Positions 57,351 through 64,000 of a stretch of DNA of 64,000 nucleotides are shown here, in pieces (position 1 is the stretch's first letter; every line of letters starts with the position of its first letter). The stretch spans positions 1 through 64,000 of the forward strand of contig NW_026461852.1 of NCBI RefSeq assembly GCF_021730395.1, given 5' to 3'. Below the pieces are notes generated by a model. The model had not been told where the DNA came from and made no database searches. It saw only the letters and a list, made by a program, of their open reading frames with translations. This stretch comes from Mercenaria mercenaria. Lineage: Eukaryota; Mollusca; Bivalvia; Venerida; Veneridae. A program made the translations under genes and the position numbers.

Positions 57351-59094
57351 CGTAATTCAATATCTGATCTGATTTAACATTCAAGACAATGCCATACGAC
57401 CCAATTAAAACGATTTCGTCAAAAGCGCATCCGGATCAGTAACTCGTGTTTGTACGGCTTCTGGCAAACGAATAGTGTTTAAAATGAACAAAATAACAAT
57501 AAAGCGATTTATTTAGAATTGGTGTCAGTTTAAATGTGAAACAAGACTACACATGTACGCCATTAACTAAATATATAAGCTAAATAATCAAATAGATAAC
57601 AATGTCTAATATATTATGTTTAGAACTTTAAGACTTTACTTTTAAAGATTTGAATATTTATACATGATAATTTGGTATAGAATGTACTCAGCATTTTAGC
57701 AAGTACCGTATTGATATCTTTGATTAGTTTAAGTCGATAAATGTATCAGAACAAGAATTACTCGAAATTCTAGAACAGACTCCCTGTACATCCATAAATC
57801 ATGTGCATATTTGATACATCCCAGTACATTCTTTGGATACAAAATAGAATCCACTGTTTCACATGTTCATCATTGTATAGTCGTTATTACTACTTTTGTA
57901 TGGTCAAAAGATTTCATACTAGGCAACTGAACGAAGACTTTAATATGCTTGCTTTCATTTTGAAAACCACGTTTTTACGTTAACCTTTGTATTATTCTGC
58001 TTACGCGTCTCTAAAGAATATTCTTCTACTTACGACATGTGTAAATGTTGCGTTCTGCTCAACTCGGGACTAGAGGGCGCGGACTATAGCATGCAATACC
58101 ACTATTGTCCATAAATAGGCGCAACAAGTAAGAGCGTGCATCATATTCATTCTTGTCGTGTTGGGTGACCTGTGTAGTTTTTTTTCTATTTTATTTGTGG
58201 CTGAAATAACTCAAACGAATTGTGCTCATACACTTATCATTGTCAGTTTGACGCGACATTATAGTCTGTGATCTTTGAAGCGCAGTATGCTTAATACACA
58301 GATAAAGGTAACGCATCAGAATATTGTAGTTACTTCAGAAACTCACTGAATTTCGGTATTGGAAAATGTGTTACAAGGGTTACTAAGAAAGGATGAGAAC
58401 ATTGACATTATTTTTTAAAGTGTTCTAGCGTTTTGATGTCATTTGCCGATACCTGGTATTTACTTACATTGAAACAAAATATTTTCTGCAGTCATGAGCA
58501 TATGCATTTTTCTTAAATAATAAAGCCTTTAGTGGTGTTTGAGGGGTCATCAAGGAGATCTTTGTTAGCTATGCACAAATTTGGAATATTATAAACTATG
58601 TTTACAATTCTTGAGCTGACACCTTGCTGCAGTAAAATGTTGAAGTAGTTTTTCTTTTTCTTTTTTTTCTTTTTTTTCATCCTTAAATGCAAGCAGTGGT
58701 TTTTGGAACCCTCCTGAGATAAGACAATACACAAATTTTAAAGTTATGATATTTAGGAATCTAACACAAAGTTTCGTTTTTGGTGCACACATAAATATTT
58801 CTTTGATTAAGAGTGTAAAAAATTCTATTCTCTTTTACTTGAATTGAGTTTGCAGTTTTTTTACTCGAATCTCCATTTTTGGTAGTAGACTTGAATTTAA
58901 TTTGAACTAATATTTTCTCATTCGTCAAACAAAAATGGTCGAAAACAATCACAAAAACAATATAATTAATCATTATACTGTTTTATGTGTGTTGTATAAA
59001 TATCCAAAGTATTATGATACTACATTAAGACTGGTACTGGACTATGCCTGATGCATTTTCGTAGTTAGTACCAAACATCGATTCGGTCGAATGA
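57351..59094. other. Intergenic, nothing recognised
   Basis: AT-rich with a pyrimidine tract at 58648-58680. Lysine-rich minus-strand ORFs over that tract (58513-58792) are artefacts. Confidence 0.45.
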
Positions 59095-59345
59095 AAAGAT
59101 GCCGTGCAATTCAGATTAGATGTCATGCGCTCGAGACAAGATATAGTGCGCTGATGAAAAGATATCCTTAGCTCGGGAAATAATATCATGTGTTTGAGAA
59201 ATGATGTCGGGCGATTCAGATAAAATGTTGTGAGCTTGGGTAAAGATGATAAGATGATGTTTGATCGGGACAAGGTGCCATCTTACGCTGGAGTTAGATG
59301 TAATGTTCTCCAGATGAGATTTTGTTTGCTCCAGATACGATATCG
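59095..59345. repeat. Degenerate 22-bp repeat related to 44640-44830
   Basis: Recurring AGATGTCATGCGCTCGAGAC, AAGATATAGTGCGCT, AATGATGTCGGGCGATTCAG and similar 20-25-bp units; the same GAGAT-AAGATGTCGTGC theme, more decayed. Confidence 0.65.
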
Positions 59346-60078
59346 AGCAGTTGAAATAGCTTTATCTTAAACCAAGATGGCCATAATGATCTTGTATCTG
59401 TGAAGTATTACTCACAGTTGAACTAAATAAAAAAAAACAAATGTCTATTGAAATATGTCCCGCTTACTAGCAAACAAGTATTATACACATCATACAGTCT
59501 AAGGAATAAATGTCCTATTAATATTAATATGTGACGTATATCAGTGATAGTCCTTTTTTGCCGACAATGCTTTTAAACAAATCAAAATGGCATCAACTTT
59601 GTAGTTAAAGGATAATTTCTCAATACATGTAAAGCAGATATTATTATGTATATAAGAACATTCTCTTTTGTATAGATCTGTTCGAAACTTGAATACTAAG
59701 ATTATTTTCGCAAAATAAAACAGCACTCCTGATACTACAGGGGACTTCTATTCTAGCCGCTATTTCCCGCTGGCTCTTTACATTCAAAAGATTGATTTGA
59801 AACATGTATGGATATATTTCTCAGTTGATAACTTCAAGAGCACGAATATCTTTCCACTAAATTCAAAGCGCTATGAATTCTTTCTAATTATTGTTTCTTC
59901 TTTTTTTAAATTGTTTTCAAGTATATGGAATATACTTACATTGTTTTTTGTATTAAAGGTAAAAATTAGGTATAAGGTAGTTCTGCAAGTTTGATAAACC
60001 GGAAGTGATGGCGTAACGTCATTTATCCGAAAACGTAGAATAAAGCCTAGATTCAGAGTACTAAAATCAAAACCATTT
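59346..60078. other. Intergenic; AAGGTAGTTCTGCAAGTT motif
   Basis: No gene supported. TAAGGTAGTTCTGCAAGTTT at 59968 matches the end motif of the TIR element at 61524. Confidence 0.4.
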
Positions 60079-60857
60079 GAGCCGCGCCATGAGAAAACCA
60101 ACATATAGGCTTCACGGTGGGGAAACCAAGAATGCAACGTCATCAAAACCCAGCGCAAATGAGCTGACCACACACAAATTTACGTCGATTCAGGCCAGAA
60201 AAGTCTTGTAACCTTTTTATTACTGCAGCTTTCAACTCCAGATAAAGAGCACCGTACCCGGCCTGGAGTATACTATTCTGCGGTAGTGTTCCATATTGTA
60301 CGTATAGCTTGGTTTTTGCTCGAAAACGCGAACAGTTGGCAAAGAGGGTATGAGCTGTACCATGAGGACAGATTTGACGCTCATTTAATATCAGTGACTA
60401 GCATAATAGTCAATCATTGTTTTATTTTGCTATTTTCAAGGATATCTGACGATATTTTATTCAAAACAAACAACATTATAAAAATGAGAACATCCACACT
60501 GACGACTTTGTTGGAGAACATCCACACTATTATCATGCACTATTTAGAAAAATCTAAGACAAACCCGTTTTTGTTTTAAAATCTGACATGTGAAAAAGTA
60601 AAGTAAAAGTGATAAGTTTCACTGCATTCAATCTGCGCGTCATTCATTATTTTGTTTCGGATGACAGTATTTGTTTCTTTTTATGACATAAATTTAATAA
60701 TGTCAATTTGAAAATATTGTTGCAATCCGTAGGGCGTTTGATCTATATAAATATTTAGTAGTCTAAGAGTAGATTCTACATGAATAAGAGTGTGTTATAT
60801 ATAATATAATATATGATATAAAAATGGAAAAGAAAACATAAATCTTTTTTCCACCCT

Positions 60858-61350
60858 TTTAGTGTTTGAAATTATTTTTCTCCAATGTCATTGCAGTATT
60901 TTTGGAATTATGGGGAAGTAAATTTTGGTAAATCAACATTTACATCCAGTCGTTTATTAACCCGGTAAGTCACATACTGTACGCGGAGCTTAAATATGTA
61001 AACAAAAAATAATTTTAAACACTTAACAGGTTAGCCAACAGTTAGAAAAATAAAACTTCTCATCCCATTTAAATTATTTTGGCACCAATTACATATGCGA
61101 GATAACAAAGTATATGTAAATTTCTTTTGAACACCCTTACAATTTTCCTGGCTGAACTACTATTAACGACCAATACGGCACAAGCTCTATAAAACATTTG
61201 AAATTATTAAGATCTGCTATTGTGAATAGGTGTCCGCAACCAGTTAATTTATTAAAACAGTTGTAACAGTATTTAGTGTTTGAAATTATTTTTTGTCCAA
61301 CGGCATTGCAGTACATTTCAAATTATGGGAAATTTATTTTAATAAATCAG
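60858..61350. repeat. Internal direct duplication, about 85-bp copies
   Basis: 60858-60945 and 61269-61350 share TTTAGTGTTTGAAATTATTT, GGCATTGCAGTA-like and AAATCAACATTT-like phrases. Confidence 0.65.
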
Positions 61351-61900
61351 CATTTGATTGAAGTGCGATATTAGGGGCTAAGCTTCAGCCGGAAAACCTG
61401 CTCTGCGGGAACACTTAGACAGTCACAGCGGAGAGAGAAAACCAAGGATGTGAGGAGTGTGGAAAGGTGTATAAGTACTGACGAAAGTTTATGGCGTCAC
61501 ATGAAAATCTTTCCCGTATGATGCTTAAGGTAGTTCTACAAGTTCGGATCCATTTTTTTTCTTCACTGATTTGAAATTTGATTAAACTCCGATTTTAGAA
61601 TAAACTTGCAACTTTTGGCAAATGTAAATTGATAGTGTCATGTGCTTTTTCTGCTAAACAAAATGTTTGACCGTAAATAACTTTTTGTAATATGTGCCTA
61701 TAGGAAATCATCTTTTCAAAAGTAAATTGTCCCCAATGAAGCTTTTAATGAATCCTCTCAGTCGAAAATATAAGCTACGGTCTTACGTGTGATTAAATCA
61801 AATGTATAAAACCGTGTGCTTTTATGTTTGCCTTTATTTTAGTTTTTACAGAATTCATTTTAGGTCGATTGTGAAGGAAGTTCTACAACTTATTTTAATC

Positions 61901-62100
61901 ACTCTCGACCCCTCGTTCCTGATGGGATCAGTCGCCACGAGGGTATGAGAGAAGAGGCCAGTTTCCCTTTTAATACTGAGCGCCAAGCAAGGGAGCTACT
62001 GGTACCATTTTTCACGTCTTTGGTATGACGCGGCCGGGGATCGAACCCACGACCTCGCGCACTCGAAGCGGACGCTCTATCACTAGGCTATAGACGTTGC
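61901..62100 (-). mobile_element. tRNA-Arg-like SINE, minus orientation
   Basis: On the minus strand: A box TAGCCTAGTGATAGAGCG, anticodon-arm region CCGCTTCGAGTGCG (anticodon position TCG), B box GGGTTCGATCCCC, then CGCGTCATACCAAAGACG, TGGTACCAGTAGCTCCCTTG and CTTGGCGCTCAGTATTAAAA. The head resembles tRNA-Arg(TCG). It ends near CTCTCATACCCTCGTGGCG. Clear tRNA-derived SINE. Confidence 0.85.
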
Positions 62101-63235
62101 CTTTATTGTAAGAGATCAGCGCATTTCAAGCTGATTTAAAGACACTATTTAGAACTATTTAATGTTCGAACAATTTTAATATCATGTTTTATCTTTAGAA
62201 ATATAATATTGTTGTCATGGGATTGCCATTCAATAAATGAATTTCGGTTCCGTATGCAGAACCCAGGCTTTAGTCTACGTAATGATAATACATCGTATGC
62301 CTTTCTGTCGGTTTATCAAATGTGCATAATCACCTTAAGTTATAATGCCCTTTTTATGTATAAGGTTTGATTGTATTTGATATTTGAAAGAGACTTCCAT
62401 TTGCTGAAATAAGATTTAAAATATCTTAAATTATCTTACAGTTATAATATTTAGTTAAAGTACTAACTATCCGTGTTTTATGCACTTTGGGATGGATATA
62501 GTTATAAACAAAATAACAATACAATAACTATTCCAATCCTCTATTTGCTTTTAAACTTTGTGTGCAGGACTTATACGCGAATTTGTCTTGTTATCTTAAA
62601 ATAATGTTTTTCCTAAGATGCAATCAATCTGAACACCGTGTCCTTATGCCACACTATACACAGAGATTAATGTTAGCTCATGTTAACATGTGCTCAGCCA
62701 TTGCTATATGATTTGGCAGATCTATTTTAACTGGTCTACAGCCTCGCGGTAAATGGTTTGAACTGCTGATTGTATGTATAGACGACATTTGTTGTTGAAC
62801 AACGTAGCTTGACTGCCTAAGACACAGCATTCAGGAAGCATATTTGCAATAATGGTAATTAAGAGTGTGGATGTTCTCCAACAAAGTCGTCAGTGTGGAT
62901 GTTCTCATTTTAATAATGTTGTTTGTTTTGAATAAAATATCGTCAGATATCCTTGTAAACAGCAACATAAAACAATGGTTGACTATTATGCTAGTCACTG
63001 ATATTAAATGAGCGTCAAAACTGCCCTCATTTCACGAAAATACGGTCAAAACTCACTTTCTTAGACAAAAGTGTGGTACAGCTCATACCCTCTTTGCCAA
63101 CTGTTCGCGTTTTCGAGCAAAAACCAAGCTATACGTACAATATGGAACACTACCGCAGAATAGTATACTCCAGGCCGGGTACGGTGCTCTTTATCTCGTG
63201 TCGAAAGCTGCAGTCATAAAAATGTTACGTAAGTT

Positions 63236-63410
63236 ACGCATCCGCGCAGTCTGGTCAGGATCCATGCTGTTCGCTTTCAAAGCCTATTGCAATTGGAGAA
63301 ACTGTTAGGGAACAGCATGGATCCTGATCAGACTGCGCGGATGCGCAGGCTGGTCTGGATCCATGCTGGTCGCAAAGTCATTATGTTGATTTGCTCATGG
63401 CATGGCTCAT
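63236..63410. repeat. Truncated foldback repeat, same family as 333-569
   Basis: Has GCATCCGCGCAGTCTGGTCA, the loop AAGCCTATTGCAATTGGAGA, and a full right arm ending CATGGCATGGCTC. The left terminus is missing where it meets the inverted-repeat arm ending at 63228. Confidence 0.85.
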
Positions 63411-63876
63411 TTTATTAATTAATGGCAACCGTTGAGTAAATTTATTACAATTGCACTATTACTATCTATCTAGGATTAAAATATGATATTCAAAAATCTG
63501 ACACGTTTAATAATTCAAAATAATGTCTTAGAATTAGCATAGAATATGCAGTTCAATTAAATCATATCAAACATCTTAAAAATTAACTCACGGACCTATA
63601 CATTTTATTTCACCATATAATAGACCATATGTCTATTTAAGATATTTCATTAAAACCTACATTGTTAAGAATGTAGTAATTTCCCCATAGACTCCTTTTA
63701 TGAAAAATTGCGCGAGGTCCCATTCTTTCAAATCGGTCTAGCATTAAATTAAGCACAAGGCCTTATCATTTTTATTTGCTGAAGTTTATTCTGAAGTTTT
63801 GATTGAACAATCAGGGTTTAATCAAATTCTACATTGTTGAAGACAATTCGATCCGAACGTGCAGAACTATCTTAAA

Positions 63877-64000
63877 GCAAAATTAGTCAAAATTTCATTC
63901 CTGGTGTCATGAAAATTCCCGTCAAAAAAAAAACCCCGTCATTTTCCGCCATTTTGACTACTCCCACAACAAAACTCCTCACATAAAGACTCCCACAACA
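63877..64000. other. Window end; short ACTCCCACAACAAAACTCC repeat
   Basis: GACTACTCCCACAACAAAAC and AGACTCCCACAACA near the right edge suggest the start of a short repeat that continues beyond the window. Confidence 0.35.

Larger units (their letters stand above)
60208..63228. repeat. Inverted repeat with 321/365-bp arms around 2.3 kb
   Basis: Left arm 60208-60528 and right arm 62864-63228 are reverse complements at high identity (ACCCGGCCTGGAGTATACTA, TTGGCAAAGAGGGTATGAGC, ATATCTGACGATATTTTATT in both). They differ mainly by one 44-bp indel. Outside the left arm is a GAGCCGCGCCATG fragment (60079-60113); outside the right is a truncated copy of the same foldback (63236-63410). No transposase in between. 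It is either a long-TIR element or an inverted duplication. Confidence 0.85.
61524..63876. mobile_element. TIR element with CTTAAGGTAGTTCT ends
   Basis: Left end CTTAAGGTAGTTCTACAAGT (61524) and right end, inverted, CTTTAAGATAGTTCTGCACG (63876) match over about 27 bp. A weaker inverted match continues inward (TTTGATTAAACTCCGATTTT and AGAATAAACTT). It contains a SINE and overlaps the right arm of the inverted repeat at 62864-63228, so several insertions are superposed. No transposase found. Confidence 0.55.

Noticed and set aside
58513-58792. Lysine-rich minus-strand ORFs
   Set aside because: They translate a pyrimidine tract (TTTTTCTTTTTC) and have no other feature.

Overview
This window is AT-rich, intron-bearing animal DNA with few host genes and a very dense load of repeats. 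The organism is most likely a bivalve mollusc, probably a venerid clam. That rests on recognising repeat families I associate with such genomes (the GAGCCGCGCCATG foldback, TGACCTTGACCTTTGAC tandem-core elements, several tRNA-derived SINEs, ACAAGAG-starting elements); it is recall, not a search.

Left part (1-10 kb): intergenic DNA with a foldback element, a PIF/Harbinger-like TIR element (1434-2209, TTA target duplication) holding a MADF-like DNA-binding fragment, a small MITE, a SINE, tRNA-like remnants and a roughly 100-bp tandem array with an apparent 300-bp higher-order period.

10-20 kb: a young Ty3/gypsy-type LTR element (10034-17053, AGCAT target duplication, tRNA-Pro primer site) whose integrase lies upstream of reverse transcriptase, the Gmr1-like order. 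Its LTRs differ in length because a 73-bp internal satellite has about 9 units in one and 14 in the other. Next to it is a broken Penelope-like element (RT plus GIY-YIG endonuclease) carrying a hammerhead-ribozyme core, a run of telomeric repeats inside the RT region and a TTAA-flanked MITE.

20-28 kb: large dispersed elements with internal tandem repeats, one nested in another.

28.6-33.1 kb: the only convincing host gene, on the minus strand. Three exons join in frame to a 637-residue protein with an N-terminal DZIP3-type HEPN domain and a long 18-residue-repeat helical rod.

33.6-39.1 kb: a complete-looking cut-and-paste DNA transposon with identical 29-bp TIRs, an ATTT target duplication and a five-exon gene whose splice sites and reading frame all agree (622 residues); possibly Sola-like.

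39-64 kb: intergenic DNA with duplicated segments, a 2.15-kb TIR insertion, SINEs, minisatellites, two big tandem-core elements, a LINE endonuclease fragment, one unexplained 157-residue ORF, and at the right end a 3-kb inverted-repeat structure overlapping another TIR element. Apart from the HEPN gene and the transposon genes, no confident protein-coding gene was found.
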